Origin: Stutzerimonas nitrititolerans
GTDB taxonomy: Bacteria; Pseudomonadota; Gammaproteobacteria; Pseudomonadales; Pseudomonadaceae
Reading direction: 5' to 3'
DNA: 64,000 nt
Assembly: GCF_003696285.1 (NCBI RefSeq)
Contig: NZ_RFFL01000013.1
Location: 62,001-126,000 of the forward strand
Position numbers and translations under genes: made by a program. This document shows positions 42,093 through 53,593 of the stretch, in pieces; within the stretch, counting starts at the first letter, position 1; the number at the start of each line of letters is the position of its first letter. The notes beneath the pieces were generated by a model. It was not told the origin of the DNA, made no database searches, and worked only from the letters and a program-made list of their open reading frames with translations.

Positions 42093-45030
42093 CCTCAGCC
42101 ACCTGATCCTGATCAGCGCCGCCTACCTGCTACTGCTGTTCGGGGTGGCCTGGGTCAGCGAGCGTGGTCTGATCCCGCGCTGGATCATCCGCCACCCGCT
42201 GACCTACACCCTGTCGCTCGGCGTCTATGCCAGCGCCTGGGCCTTCTATGGCACCGTCGGGCTGGCCTATCAGTACGGCTACGGCTTTCTGGCTACCTAT
42301 CTCGGTGTCTGCGGCGCCTTCCTGCTGGCGCCGGTGCTGCTTTATCCGATCCTGCGCGTCACCCGCACCTATCAGCTGGCGTCCCTGGCGGACCTGTTCG
42401 CCTTTCGCTTTCGCAGTACCTGGGCCGGCGCGCTGACCACGGTGGTGATGCTGGTCGGCATGCTGCCGCTGCTGGCACTGCAGATCCAGGCAGTCGCGGA
42501 CGCCATCGGCATCCTCACGCATGAACCGCTGCAGGAGCGGGTGGCGCTGGGCTATTGCGTGATGATCATGCTCTTCACCATCCTCTTCGGCGCGCGGCAT
42601 ATCGCGACGCGGGAGAAGCACGAGGGCCTGGTCTTCGCCATTGCGTTCGAATCCATCGTCAAGCTCGTGACCTTCAGCGCCATCGGCCTGTATGCGCTCT
42701 ACGTCGTGTTCGGCGGCCCCGTGCAACTGGAGATCTGGCTGTTGCAGAACCAGTCCGCCCTCCAGGCGCTGCACACCCCGCTGCAGGAAGGCCCCTGGCG
42801 CACCCTGCTGCTGGTGTTCTTCGCCTCGGCCATCGTCATGCCGCACATGTACCACATGACCTTCGCCGAGAACCTCAACCCGCGTGCCCTGGTCAGCGCC
42901 AGCTGGGGCCTGCCGCTGTACCTGCTATTGATGAGCCTAGCGGTGCCGTTGATTCTCTGGGCCGGGCTCAAGCTGGGCGTCAGCACCAACCCCGAATATT
43001 TCACCCTCGGCCTGGGGCTCACCGCGCAAAGCGAAGCGCTGACGCTGCTCGCCTTCGTCGGCGGCCTGTCCGCCTCCAGCGGGCTGATCATCGTCAGCAC
43101 CCTGGCGTTGTCGGGCATGGCGCTCAACCACCTGGTGCTGCCGCTCTATCAGCCGCCCACCGAAGGCAACATCTACCGCTGGCTGAAATGGACCCGGCGC
43201 AGCCTGATCCTGACCATCATCATGGCCGGTTACGGTTTCTACCTGCTGCTGGGCGCCGAGCAGGACCTGTCGAACCTGGGCATCGTCGCCTTCGTCGCGA
43301 CCCTGCAGTTCCTCCCCGGCGTACTGTCGGTGCTGTACTGGCCCTCGGCCAACCGCCGTGGCTACATCGCCGGTCTGCTGGCGGGCATCGCCGTCTGGGT
43401 GGTGACCATGCTGCTGCCGCTGGTCGGCAATCTGGATGGCATCTACATTCCGCTGTTCAACGTCGTCTACGTCCTCGATGACACCAGCTGGCACCTGGCG
43501 GCGATCGCCTCGCTAGCGGTCAACGTGCTGGCCTTTTCCCTGTTCTCGCTGTTCACCGAGACCAGCGCCGAGGAACAGAGCGCCGCCGAAGCCTGTGCCG
43601 TGGAGAACATCCGCCGCCCGCAGCGGCGCGAACTGACCGCCACCTCACCGCAGGAATTCGCCGAACAGTTGGCCAAACCACTGGGCGGCAAGACCGCGCA
43701 ACGGGAAGTCGAGCAGGCGCTGCGCGACCTGCAGCTGCCCTTCGACGAGCACCGGCCCTACGCGCTGCGCCGCCTGCGCGACCGGATCGAGGCGAACCTC
43801 TCCGGCCTGATGGGGCCGAGCGTCGCCCAAGACATCGTCGAGAATTTCCTGCCTTACAAGAATGGCGCCGAGGGCTACGTTACCGAGGACATCCATTTCA
43901 TCGAGAACCGCCTGGAGGAGTATCACTCGCGCCTGACCGGCCTGGCGGCTGAACTCGACGCCCTGCGCCGTTACCACCGGCAGACCCTGCAGGACCTGCC
44001 CATGGGTGTGTGTTCGCTGGCCAAGGACCAGGAAGTGCTGATGTGGAACCGCGCGCTGGAAGAGCTCACCGGGATTGCCGCGCTGCAGGTGGTCGGCTCG
44101 CGCCTGACCACCATCGACGAGCCCTGGCGCAGCCTGCTGACGGAGTTCATCCAGCAACCCGACGAACACCTGCACAAGCAACGCCTCTCCCTGGATGGCG
44201 ACACCCGCTGGCTGAACCTGCACAAGGCGGCCATCGACGAACCGCTGGCGCCGGGCAACAGCGGCCTGGTGCTGCTGATCGAGGACCTGACCGAAACCCA
44301 GGTGCTCGAAGACCGGCTGGTGCATTCCGAGCGCCTGGCCAGCATCGGTCGCCTGGCCGCCGGGGTCGCCCACGAGATCGGCAACCCCATCACCGGCATC
44401 GCCTGCCTGGCGCAGAATCTGCGCGAGGAGCGCGAAGCCGACGCGGAGATCGGCGAGATCAGCAGCCAGATCATCGAGCAGACCAAGCGGGTGTCGCGCA
44501 TCGTCCAGTCGCTGATGAGCTTCGCCCATGCCGGCGGGCGCCAGCACAACCTGTATCCGGTGTCCCTCGCCGAAATCACCCAGGATGCCATCGGCCTGCT
44601 TTCGCTCAACCGCCGCACCACCGAAGTGCAGTATTTCAACCTCTGCGATCCGCAGCATCTGGCCGAAGGTGACCCTCAGCGGCTCGCTCAGGTGCTGATC
44701 AACCTGCTTTCCAACGCCCGCGACGCCTCGCAACCGGGCGGGATCATCCGCATTCACAGCGAAGTCTCCGAACAGACCGTCTACCTGATCGTCGAGGACG
44801 AAGGCAGCGGCATCCCCAAGGCGGTCCAGGACAAGCTGTTCGAGCCTTTCTACACCACCAAGGACCCCGGCGAGGGGACTGGCCTGGGCCTTGCGCTGGT
44901 CTATTCCATCGTGGAAGAGCATTATGGCCAGATCAATATCGACAGCCCGACAGATCCCGAAACCCAACGCGGCACCCGTTTCCGGATTACCCTGCCGAGG
45001 TATGTCGAAGCCGCGAACAGCGTAAGTTGA
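42076..45030 (+). CDS. cbrA: Sensor histidine kinase CbrA with SLC5-type transporter domain
   Basis: A 984-residue membrane kinase. The first 500 residues form about 13 helices of a sodium/solute symporter-like (SLC5) domain; CbrA transports and/or senses histidine in P. putida and P. fluorescens. A STAC/linker and PAS domain (about 620-730; YHRQTLQDLPMGVCSLAKDQEVLMWNRALEELTG) lead to HisKA with His in AAGVAHEIGNPITGIACLAQN and a HATPase_c domain (NLLSNARDAS; VEDEGSGIPKAVQDKLFEPFYTTKDPGEGTGLGLAL). It phosphorylates CbrB. Confidence 0.97.
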   Translation: MPTSFSLSHLILISAAYLLLLFGVAWVSERGLIPRWIIRHPLTYTLSLGVYASAWAFYGTVGLAYQYGYGFLATYLGVCGAFLLAPVLLYPILRVTRTYQLASLADLFAFRFRSTWAGALTTVVMLVGMLPLLALQIQAVADAIGILTHEPLQERVALGYCVMIMLFTILFGARHIATREKHEGLVFAIAFESIVKLVTFSAIGLYALYVVFGGPVQLEIWLLQNQSALQALHTPLQEGPWRTLLLVFFASAIVMPHMYHMTFAENLNPRALVSASWGLPLYLLLMSLAVPLILWAGLKLGVSTNPEYFTLGLGLTAQSEALTLLAFVGGLSASSGLIIVSTLALSGMALNHLVLPLYQPPTEGNIYRWLKWTRRSLILTIIMAGYGFYLLLGAEQDLSNLGIVAFVATLQFLPGVLSVLYWPSANRRGYIAGLLAGIAVWVVTMLLPLVGNLDGIYIPLFNVVYVLDDTSWHLAAIASLAVNVLAFSLFSLFTETSAEEQSAAEACAVENIRRPQRRELTATSPQEFAEQLAKPLGGKTAQREVEQALRDLQLPFDEHRPYALRRLRDRIEANLSGLMGPSVAQDIVENFLPYKNGAEGYVTEDIHFIENRLEEYHSRLTGLAAELDALRRYHRQTLQDLPMGVCSLAKDQEVLMWNRALEELTGIAALQVVGSRLTTIDEPWRSLLTEFIQQPDEHLHKQRLSLDGDTRWLNLHKAAIDEPLAPGNSGLVLLIEDLTETQVLEDRLVHSERLASIGRLAAGVAHEIGNPITGIACLAQNLREEREADAEIGEISSQIIEQTKRVSRIVQSLMSFAHAGGRQHNLYPVSLAEITQDAIGLLSLNRRTTEVQYFNLCDPQHLAEGDPQRLAQVLINLLSNARDASQPGGIIRIHSEVSEQTVYLIVEDEGSGIPKAVQDKLFEPFYTTKDPGEGTGLGLALVYSIVEEHYGQINIDSPTDPETQRGTRFRITLPRYVEAANSVS

Positions 45031-45185
45031 AGAGGCGATCACAGAAAATCTGCCCAAAGCAAGCCGTTGCATAACGGCGAACGGCCTGACGGCAGCGACA
45101 TCTCGAGTGCTTGCACTGTCGCAGCCGGTCAGCGCCGCCGCCGGCAACGGCCCGTAGCCGCCTCCAGACCGTCGAGAGAGTTCTG

Positions 45186-46598
45186 ATGCCACATATTCTG
45201 ATCGTCGAAGACGAAACCATCATCCGCTCCGCCTTGCGCCGACTGCTCGAGCGCAACCAGTACGAAGTGAGTGAAGCCGGTTCGGTACAGGAAGCCCAGG
45301 AACGCTTCAGCATTCCGGGTTTCGACCTCATCGTCAGCGACCTTCGGCTACCCGGCGCCCCCGGAACCGAGCTGATCAAGCTGGCCACAGGCGTACCGGT
45401 GCTGATCATGACCAGTTATGCGAGCCTGCGCTCGGCCGTCGACTCGATGAAGATGGGCGCCGTGGACTACATCGCCAAGCCCTTCGACCACGATGAAATG
45501 CTGCAGACCGTCGCGCGCATCCTGGGCGACCGCGAGCAGGCTCGCAGCGCCCCTGCGCAGAGCGGTACCGGCCAGCCAGGGGCCGCAGCGCAGAACACAG
45601 CCAACGGAGAGATCGGCATCATCGGCCACTGCGCGCCCATGCAGGATCTGTTCGGCAAGATCCGCAAGGTGGCGCCGACCGACTCCAATGTGCTCATCCA
45701 GGGTGAGTCCGGTACCGGCAAGGAACTGGTCGCCCGCGCCCTGCACAATCTTTCGCAGCGCGCCAAGGCGCCGATGATTTCCGTCAACTGCGCAGCGATC
45801 CCCGAGACGCTGATCGAATCCGAGCTCTTCGGACACGAGAAAGGCGCCTTCACCGGCGCCAGTGCCGGCCGCGCCGGGCTGGTGGAGGCCGCGGACGGTG
45901 GCACGCTGTTTCTCGACGAGATCGGCGAATTGCCGCTGGAAGCCCAGGCCCGGCTGTTGCGCGTACTGCAGGAAGGCGAGATCCGGCGAGTCGGCTCGAC
46001 CCAGTCGCAGAAGGTCGACGTCCGCCTGGTCGCCGCGACGCACCGCGACCTGAAGACACTGGCCAAGCTCGGCGACTTCCGTGAAGACCTTTATTACCGC
46101 CTGCACGTCATTGCGCTCAAACTGCCGCCGCTGCGTGAGCGCGGCAACGATATCCTGGAAATCGCTAAGGCCTTTCTGGCGCGCCAATGCGCACGCATGG
46201 GCACCGAGACCATGTACTTTTCCCGGGAAGCCGAGCAGGCCATTCGTCATTACCCCTGGCCCGGTAACGTGCGGGAGCTGGAGAACGCCATCGAGCGGGC
46301 CGCGATCCTCAGCGAGAGCCCGGAGATCGATGCGGAACTGCTGGGCATCGACATCGAGCTCAGCGAGCTCGACGAGGATTTCGATGCGCCCTGCGCGCCG
46401 CTCGGCACCGGCAGCAACAACGAACCGACCGAAGATCTGTCGCTGGAGGACTACTTCCAGCATTTCGTGCTCGAGCATCAGGACCACATGACCGAAACCG
46501 AGCTGGCCCGCAAACTCGGGATCAGTCGCAAGTGCCTGTGGGAACGCCGGCAGCGCCTGGGTATCCCGCGCCGCAAATCCAGCACCACAACCGGGTAG
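45186..46598 (+). CDS. cbrB: Sigma-54-dependent response regulator CbrB
   Basis: A 470-residue NtrC-family activator. REC domain with Asp52-type site in [18 protein letters not shown]+ domain with Walker [16 protein letters not shown], sigma-54 contact motif [15 protein letters not shown], Walker [18 protein letters not shown], and R-finger [22 protein letters not shown]-terminal Fis-type HTH ([26 protein letters not shown]). It activates crcZ and carbon/nitrogen catabolic genes. Start [10 protein letters not shown] is the homologous start; the upstream extension is rejected. Confidence 0.97.
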   Translation: MPHILIVEDETIIRSALRRLLERNQYEVSEAGSVQEAQERFSIPGFDLIVSDLRLPGAPGTELIKLATGVPVLIMTSYASLRSAVDSMKMGAVDYIAKPFDHDEMLQTVARILGDREQARSAPAQSGTGQPGAAAQNTANGEIGIIGHCAPMQDLFGKIRKVAPTDSNVLIQGESGTGKELVARALHNLSQRAKAPMISVNCAAIPETLIESELFGHEKGAFTGASAGRAGLVEAADGGTLFLDEIGELPLEAQARLLRVLQEGEIRRVGSTQSQKVDVRLVAATHRDLKTLAKLGDFREDLYYRLHVIALKLPPLRERGNDILEIAKAFLARQCARMGTETMYFSREAEQAIRHYPWPGNVRELENAIERAAILSESPEIDAELLGIDIELSELDEDFDAPCAPLGTGSNNEPTEDLSLEDYFQHFVLEHQDHMTETELARKLGISRKCLWERRQRLGIPRRKSSTTTG

Positions 46599-46601
46599 CG
46601 C

Positions 46602-46630
46602 TTGTTACCCCGGCACATGCGCCGTAACAA
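46602..46630 (+). promoter_or_regulatory. Candidate CbrB upstream activating site for crcZ
   Basis: A dyad TTGTTAC (46602-46608) with GTAACAA (46624-46630), separated by 15 bases, lies about 136 bases upstream of the predicted crcZ start, the position expected for an enhancer-bound CbrB. I recall CbrB sites with TGTTAC/GTAACA arms, but I have not checked this against published sites. Confidence 0.6.
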
Positions 46631-46665
46631 AAACCGGGTTCATCGGTAACGGAACCCGGTTTTTT
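46629..46665 (+). terminator. Terminator of cbrB
   Basis: A-rich AACCGGGTTC pairs with GAACCCGGTT and is followed by TTTTT; strong intrinsic terminator 30 bases after the cbrB stop. Left arm partly overlaps the UAS candidate. Confidence 0.85.
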
Positions 46666-46724
46666 CTACCTGCCGCCAGCACTCAAAAATCATAACCCCT
46701 TGATATTGCTATATTTTCAAAAAC

Positions 46725-46740
46725 TGGCACGGCAACTGCT
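46725..46740 (+). promoter_or_regulatory. Sigma-54 promoter of crcZ
   Basis: TGGCACGGCAACTGCT matches TGGCACG-N4-TTGCW with one mismatch (C for the first T of TTGC). The GG and GC are at 46726 and 46738, giving a predicted start near 46751. Confidence 0.85.
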
Positions 46741-46750
46741 TTATATCTGG

Positions 46751-47122
46751 CACAACAACAATAACAAGCAGACCCACAATAAGAACAAAACGTACCGACT
46801 CCAGCAGAACAACGACAAGAAGGCGGAGGCGTAGCTAACTGATTCTTTTGGAGAGGACTTGCCAAACGGGGTTCGCCCCACAGCCAGGCCGAGAACAACA
46901 AAACTGCTCAAGCAGTACCCGAACTGGATGGATCTACGGATGATGGCAACTCAGCGACCAAAGCAATCCGTTTGCTTTTGGCTCCCGGCGTAGGAGCAAC
47001 CCCCAAAGGCCATGGCTGGAGGGAACGAGCGATCCAACAAAAACAATACGCTCGGAAATACTAATAACAACAAAGCACGCGACAATATTTTAAAGGGGAG
47101 CTTCGGCTCCCCTAGTGCTTTG
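46751..47122 (+). ncRNA. crcZ: CrcZ small RNA (Hfq/Crc decoy)
   Basis: About 370 nt between cbrB and pcnB, where crcZ lies in Pseudomonas. Several A-rich CA motifs are present: AACAACAATAACAA near 46755, AGAACAAAACG, AGAACAACGACAA, GAACAACAAAAC, CAACAAAAACAA and TAATAACAACAAAG. These bind Hfq with Crc and so relieve catabolite repression when CbrB makes the RNA abundant. The 3' end is the hairpin AGGGGAGC/GCTCCCCT (47094-47113) inside an outer CAAAGCAC/GTGCTTTG stem (47071-47078, 47115-47122). Frames across it are not genes. Confidence 0.9.
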
Positions 47123-47249
47123 TGGCCCGTCGCAATTTTTGACAGCTTTTCGTGCTTCGTTCACCATCCCCGCTTCCCGGTGCTAGAATCCACGCTCGTT
47201 CGTGGTCATTCGCCACTTCGCCCCGTCATTTCGCCACACAGTGCTCCCC

Positions 47250-48650
47250 ATGCTGAAAAAGCTGTTCCAGTCTTTTCGTTCTCCTCTGCGCCGCTTCCCG
47301 CATCCCCGTCGCACTCCCGAAATACTGTCCAGCCGGCAGCACGCCCTGCGCCGCAACGAGATCAGCCGCCACGCGGTCAGCGTCGTCGAGCGCCTTCAGC
47401 AGGCAGGGTATGAAGCCTATGTGGTCGGCGGCTGCGTTCGCGACCTGCTGCTGGAACTCACGCCCAAGGACTATGACGTCGCCACCAGCGCCACGCCGGA
47501 GCAGGTGCGCGCCGAGTTCCGCAATGCGCGCGTCATCGGCCGGCGCTTCAAGCTGGTCCACGTGCATTTCGGTCGCGAGATCATCGAAGTCGCCACCTTC
47601 CGCGCCAACCATCCGGAAGAGGACGACGATGACGCCAGCCACCTGGCCTCGCGCAACGAAAGCGGGCGGATCCTGCGTGACAACGTCTACGGCACCCTGG
47701 AAGACGATGCCCAGCGGCGCGACTTCACCATCAACGCGCTGTATTACGACCCCTCCAGCGAGCGCATCCATGACCATACCCATGGCATGCAGGATATTCG
47801 CAATCGGCAGATACGCCTGATCGGCAACCCCGAGCAGCGTTACCAGGAAGACCCGGTGCGGATGCTGCGTGCGGTGCGCTTCGCCGCCAAGCTCGACTTC
47901 GACATCGAAAGGCACAGCGCCGAACCCATTCCCGAACTGGCCGACCTGCTCGACGGCATCCCCTCGGCACGACTGTTCGACGAAACACTCAAGCTGTTCC
48001 TCGGCGGCAAGGCCGAGCGCACCTTCGAGCTGCTGCTCGAATACGACCTCTTCGCACCGCTGTTCCCGGCCAGTGCCGAAGCCCTGGAAGAGGATCCCGA
48101 CTATGCCGGCACGCTGATCCGCAACGCCCTGGCCAACACCGACCTGCGGATCGCCCAGGGCAAGCCCGTTACCCCGGCGTTCCTGTTCGCCGCGCTGCTG
48201 TGGCCCGCGTTACCGGCACGGGTAGCGGAAGTCCAGGCGCGGGGGCTGCCCCCGATCCCGGCCATGCAGGAAGCGGCCCACGACCTGATCTGGGAACAGT
48301 GCCAGCGCACGGCGATCCCCAAGCGCTTCACCATGCCCATGCGGGAAATCTGGGACATGCAGGAGCGCCTGCCGCGCCGGCAGGGTCGCCGTGCCGATCA
48401 ACTGCTGGAAAACCCTCGCTTCCGCGCCGGCTACGACTTCCTCCTGCTGCGCGAGAGCGCCGGCGAGCAGACCGATGGCCTGGGCGAGTGGTGGACCGAA
48501 TACCAGGAAGCCAACGACAGCGAGCGACGCAGCATGATTCGCGAGCTGAGCAACAAGGACCAGCCTGGTGGCGCCCCACGCAAGCGCCGCCGCAGTGGCG
48601 GGCGCCGCAAGCGCGGTGCCGGTGAAGGCTCCTCGGCTGCGAGCGAGTAA
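47250..48650 (+). CDS. pcnB: Poly(A) polymerase PcnB
   Basis: A 466-residue class II nucleotidyltransferase that adds 3' poly(A) tails to RNA and promotes its decay. HAVSVVERLQQAGYEAYVVGGCVRDLLLELTPKDYDVATSATPEQV carries the GGCVRD and DYD catalytic motifs; RRDFTINALYYD and EDPVRMLRAVRFAAKL follow. The basic C-terminal tail (RKRRRSGGRRKRG) is typical. Start at ATG 47250 (MLKKLFQSFR) by homology; the GTG at 47202 is rejected. folK follows four bases after the stop. Confidence 0.95.
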   Translation: MLKKLFQSFRSPLRRFPHPRRTPEILSSRQHALRRNEISRHAVSVVERLQQAGYEAYVVGGCVRDLLLELTPKDYDVATSATPEQVRAEFRNARVIGRRFKLVHVHFGREIIEVATFRANHPEEDDDDASHLASRNESGRILRDNVYGTLEDDAQRRDFTINALYYDPSSERIHDHTHGMQDIRNRQIRLIGNPEQRYQEDPVRMLRAVRFAAKLDFDIERHSAEPIPELADLLDGIPSARLFDETLKLFLGGKAERTFELLLEYDLFAPLFPASAEALEEDPDYAGTLIRNALANTDLRIAQGKPVTPAFLFAALLWPALPARVAEVQARGLPPIPAMQEAAHDLIWEQCQRTAIPKRFTMPMREIWDMQERLPRRQGRRADQLLENPRFRAGYDFLLLRESAGEQTDGLGEWWTEYQEANDSERRSMIRELSNKDQPGGAPRKRRRSGGRRKRGAGEGSSAASE

Positions 48651-48654
48651 CACC

Positions 48655-49140
48655 ATGGAGCGCGTCTACATCGGCCTTGGCAGCAACCTTGCCGAACCGC
48701 AGAAACAGCTGCGCACGGCGCTGCTGGCGCTGGACAATATTCCAGCAACGCAGCTGGTAGCCGTCTCCTCCTTCTATTCCAGCGACCCGCTGGGACCCGC
48801 GGACCAGCCGCGCTATGTGAATGCCGTCGCGGCACTGGATACAACCCTGCCGCCACTGCAGTTGCTCGACGCCCTGCAAGCCATCGAACTGGACCAAGGC
48901 CGCGAGCGCAAGGCCGAGCGCTGGGGACCGCGTAGCCTGGATCTGGACATCCTGCTGTTCGGCGACCGGCTGATCGACGAACCGCGGCTCCAGGTCCCGC
49001 ACTACCACCTGCACGCACGCGCCTTCGTGCTCTATCCGCTGGCCGAACTGGCCCCGCCTGACCTGCTGCTGGCCGACGGCAGGCGACTCGACGCGCTGCT
49101 GGCCGCCTGTCCGTTCGAAGGCCTGCAGCGCCTGGACTGA
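48655..49140 (+). CDS. folK: 2-amino-4-hydroxy-6-hydroxymethyldihydropteridine diphosphokinase
   Basis: A 161-residue HPPK that pyrophosphorylates hydroxymethyl-dihydropterin for folate synthesis. MERVYIGLGSNLAEP start, SSFYSSDPLGPADQPRYVNAVAALDT, ERKAERWGPRSLDLDILLFGDRLID (the R..RWGPR.LDLDI signature), and HYHLHARAFVLYPLAELAP. Ends 190 bases before panB. Translated just after pcnB. Confidence 0.97.
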   Translation: MERVYIGLGSNLAEPQKQLRTALLALDNIPATQLVAVSSFYSSDPLGPADQPRYVNAVAALDTTLPPLQLLDALQAIELDQGRERKAERWGPRSLDLDILLFGDRLIDEPRLQVPHYHLHARAFVLYPLAELAPPDLLLADGRRLDALLAACPFEGLQRLD

Positions 49141-49164
49141 GCGGACGACGACGTCCAGAGCCCT

Positions 49165-49201
49165 GGTACCCATCGGGTAACAAGCGTTACCACGAGGTAA
49201 C
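49165..49201 (+). promoter_or_regulatory. Phased GGTAAC boxes upstream of panB
   Basis: GGTAAC at 49176-49181, GTTACC at 49186-49191 and GGTAAC at 49196-49201 are placed exactly 10 bp apart; a GGTACC at 49165-49170 may be a fourth. A TTGACT at 49210 and a TATAAG at 49236 follow, but their spacing (20 bp) is too long for a clean sigma-70 promoter. Looks like an operator array for panBCD. The regulator is unknown. Confidence 0.45.
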
Positions 49202-49330
49202 ACTCGCGATTGACTTAGCGTGCCGCCATCGGGACTATAAGCGCCCTCTGCCGGTACGCACCGAACCAGGCATGGCGTCCTTTCGGTTCCGGCAACTCCG
49301 CTCCCTCAGAGCCTCGAAGAGGACGGCATC

Positions 49331-50131
49331 ATGTCAGATGTAACCCTGACCACCTTGCGTGGCCTCAAGCAGAAAGGCGAGAAGATCGCCATGCTCACCT
49401 GCTACGACGCCACCTTCGCCAAGACGGCCAGCGAAGCCGGCGTCGAGATGCTGCTGATCGGCGACTCCCTGGGCATGGTTCTGCAAGGGCACGACAGTAC
49501 CCTGCCGGTAACGGTCGCCGAGATGGCCTATCACACCGCCTGCGTCAAGCGCGGCAACCGGGGCGCGATGATCGTCGCCGACCTGCCCTTCATGGCCAAC
49601 GCCACCACCGAACAGACGCTGCAAAACTCGGCCATCCTGATGCAGGCGGGCGCCAACGTCATCAAGGTCGAGGGGACGGCCTGGCTGGCCGAGTCCATCA
49701 CCCTGCTGGCCGAACGCGGCATTCCCGTGTGCGCGCACATGGGCCTGACCCCGCAGGCGGTGAACGTCTTCGGCGGCTACAAGGTCCAGGGGCGCGGTGA
49801 GGCCAAGGCGCAGCAGATGGTCGAAGATGCCCGGGCGCTGGAAGCGGCCGGCGCGGCAATGCTGCTGCTCGAATGCGTGCCCAGCGAACTGGCCGCACGC
49901 ATCACCCAGGCGGTCGAGATTCCGGTGATCGGCATCGGTGCCGGCAGTGACACCGATGGCCAGGTGCTGGTCATGCACGACATGCTGGGCCTCTCGCTGA
50001 GCGGCCGGGCGCCGAAGTTCGTGAAGAACTTCATGGCCGAGCATGGCGACATCGCCAAGGCGTTCGGTGCCTATGTCGCCGCCGTCAAGGCAGGCGAATT
50101 CCCGGCCGCCGAACATGGTTTTTCCGCATGA
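49331..50131 (+). CDS. panB: 3-methyl-2-oxobutanoate hydroxymethyltransferase
   Basis: A 266-residue PanB, first committed enzyme of pantothenate synthesis: transfers a hydroxymethyl from methylene-THF to 2-ketoisovalerate to give ketopantoate. [102 protein letters not shown] and the Mg2+-binding Asp and Glu are all kept. Its end overlaps the panC start by four bases (ATGA). Confidence 0.98.
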   Translation: MSDVTLTTLRGLKQKGEKIAMLTCYDATFAKTASEAGVEMLLIGDSLGMVLQGHDSTLPVTVAEMAYHTACVKRGNRGAMIVADLPFMANATTEQTLQNSAILMQAGANVIKVEGTAWLAESITLLAERGIPVCAHMGLTPQAVNVFGGYKVQGRGEAKAQQMVEDARALEAAGAAMLLLECVPSELAARITQAVEIPVIGIGAGSDTDGQVLVMHDMLGLSLSGRAPKFVKNFMAEHGDIAKAFGAYVAAVKAGEFPAAEHGFSA

Positions 50132-50985
50132 ATGTGGTCAGGACCATCGCCGACCTGCGTGCCGCCGTGACCCGCGCGCGCGGTGAAGGCAAGCGCGTCG
50201 GCTTCGTGCCCACCATGGGCAACCTGCACGACGGGCATATCGCACTGGTGAGGAAGGCCGGCCAGCGCGCCGATTTCGTCGTCGCCAGCATCTTCGTCAA
50301 CCCGCTGCAGTTCGGGCCCAACGAAGACCTGGCCAGCTATCCGCGCACGCTTGCCGCCGACCAGGACAAGCTCTTCGAGGCCGGCTGCCACCTGCTGTTC
50401 GCACCGACCGTGGAAGAGATGTATCCCAGCGGCCAGACGCTGCAGACCATCGTCAGCGTTCCGGGCGTCTCCGAGGGACTCTGTGGCGGCAGCCGTCCGG
50501 GCCATTTCGATGGTGTCTCCACCATAGTCACCAAGCTGTTCAACATGGTGCTGCCGGATCTGGCGGTGTTCGGCGAGAAGGATTTCCAGCAGCTGGCAGT
50601 GATCCGCACCATGGTGCGCGATCTGAACATGCCGGTGCAGATCATCGGCGAGCCCATCGTGCGTGCCGAGGACGGCCTGGCGCTGTCCTCGCGCAACGGC
50701 TATCTCAGCGCCGACGAACGCGCCACCGCGCCCGTGCTGTACCGCACGCTGAGCCAACTGGCGCAACGGGTACGCGGCGGCGAACGCGACTACCCCGCCC
50801 TGCTCACCGAAGGCGAGAACGCGTTGCGCACCGCCGGACTGCGGCCGGACTACCTGGAAGCACGTGACGCCCTGACGCTGCAGCCGGCCACGGAGCAAAC
50901 GACCCAGGTGGTCATCCTCGCCGCGGCATTTCTCGGCAAGACGCGTCTGATCGATAACCTGCTGGTCGAGACCGGCACCCACTGA
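50128..50985 (+). CDS. panC: Pantoate-beta-alanine ligase
   Basis: A 285-residue pantothenate synthetase: ATP-dependent condensation of pantoate with beta-alanine via pantoyl adenylate. [23 protein letters not shown] (HIGH-like), [58 protein letters not shown], and [12 protein letters not shown]. Overlaps panB, so coupled. Confidence 0.98.
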   Translation: MNVVRTIADLRAAVTRARGEGKRVGFVPTMGNLHDGHIALVRKAGQRADFVVASIFVNPLQFGPNEDLASYPRTLAADQDKLFEAGCHLLFAPTVEEMYPSGQTLQTIVSVPGVSEGLCGGSRPGHFDGVSTIVTKLFNMVLPDLAVFGEKDFQQLAVIRTMVRDLNMPVQIIGEPIVRAEDGLALSSRNGYLSADERATAPVLYRTLSQLAQRVRGGERDYPALLTEGENALRTAGLRPDYLEARDALTLQPATEQTTQVVILAAAFLGKTRLIDNLLVETGTH

Positions 50986-51076
50986 CCCATTGCCACAACT
51001 GCCCGGCCGGCGTCCTTGATCAGCCCTGCCGGTTCGGGCACACTCTGCGCCGCTTGCGCACCCGGAGGACCCCGCC

Positions 51077-51457
51077 ATGCACGCCATCATGCTCAAGGCC
51101 AAACTGCACCGCGCCCAGGTGACCCACTCGGTGCTGGATTACGAAGGCTCCTGCGCCATCGACGGCGACTGGCTGGACCTGGCCGGCATTCGTGAGTACG
51201 AACAGATTCAGATCTACAACGTCGACAACGGCGAGCGCTTCACCACCTACGCCATCCGCGGCGAGGAAGGCTCGAAGATCATCTCGGTCAACGGCGCCGC
51301 CGCGCACAAGGCCGGCGTTGGCCATCGCCTGATCATCTGCGCCTACGCCCATTACAGCGAAGCTGATTTGGCCAGCTTCAAGCCCCACGTCCTTTATATG
51401 GGCGCCGACGGCGAACTCAGCCACACCAGCAATGCGATTCCGGTTCAGGTTGCCTGA
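51077..51457 (+). CDS. panD: Aspartate 1-decarboxylase
   Basis: A 126-residue pyruvoyl-dependent PanD making beta-alanine from aspartate. The proenzyme cleaves itself between Gly24 and Ser25 in [17 protein letters not shown], so the start [12 protein letters not shown] is correct (Ser is residue 25). [45 protein letters not shown] follows. Ends the pan operon before a strong terminator. Confidence 0.98.
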   Translation: MHAIMLKAKLHRAQVTHSVLDYEGSCAIDGDWLDLAGIREYEQIQIYNVDNGERFTTYAIRGEEGSKIISVNGAAAHKAGVGHRLIICAYAHYSEADLASFKPHVLYMGADGELSHTSNAIPVQVA

Positions 51458-51478
51458 ACCCTCGAGCGACACATGAAG

Positions 51479-51510
51479 CCCGCAACCCTGCAAAGGTTGC
51501 GGGTTTTTTT
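51479..51510 (+). terminator. Terminator of the pan operon
   Basis: CCCGCAACC (51479-51487) pairs with GGTTGCGGG (51495-51503), followed by TTTTTTT. The rest of 51511-51782 shows no further structure. Confidence 0.92.
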
Positions 51511-51782
51511 ATGCTTTTGGTATTGGCCGCTGCCCTGCAAACCTGCAATCTTCCTCCTTGTTCCGCAGGGACCGCCGCAACGAACACGACAGCCTTCGGA
51601 ACGCCGCGCCGTTTTCCCAGTCAGACCACTCGCTGCGAGACGGGAACCGAGATCGCCTCGTGGCAGCGCAGCGGCGATATCGCTGCGGCGAGGGACAGAA
51701 CGTCAGCGCGCCCGCATGATCGAATGACTGCCCAAACATCGCATTGCCGACAGTCCGCCAAGCAAAGGAAGCCGCAATCAAC

Positions 51783-53447
<1,665 letters not shown>

Positions 53448-53593
53448 GGAATGGGCGGCGGACAGCAATCCCTTCGCTGTCCGCTGCCTCGATTGACGAC
53501 AGACTCCACCTGGGCGATCGGCGCCCTGGATTCGTCCCCCTTCTGCCTGGGTTACCATGCTGGCTTCATCAGCCCGCACATGCACCGCGCCCC

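Noticed and set aside
47012-47413. Plus-strand 133-codon frame over crcZ and the start of pcnB
   Set aside because: It is made of CrcZ CA motifs (Asn/Lys-rich) and then out-of-frame pcnB sequence. The sRNA and pcnB explain it better.
49210-49241. Sigma-70 promoter TTGACT...TATAAG before panB
   Set aside because: The spacer is 20 bp, too long for a typical promoter; noted with the boxes but not annotated separately.
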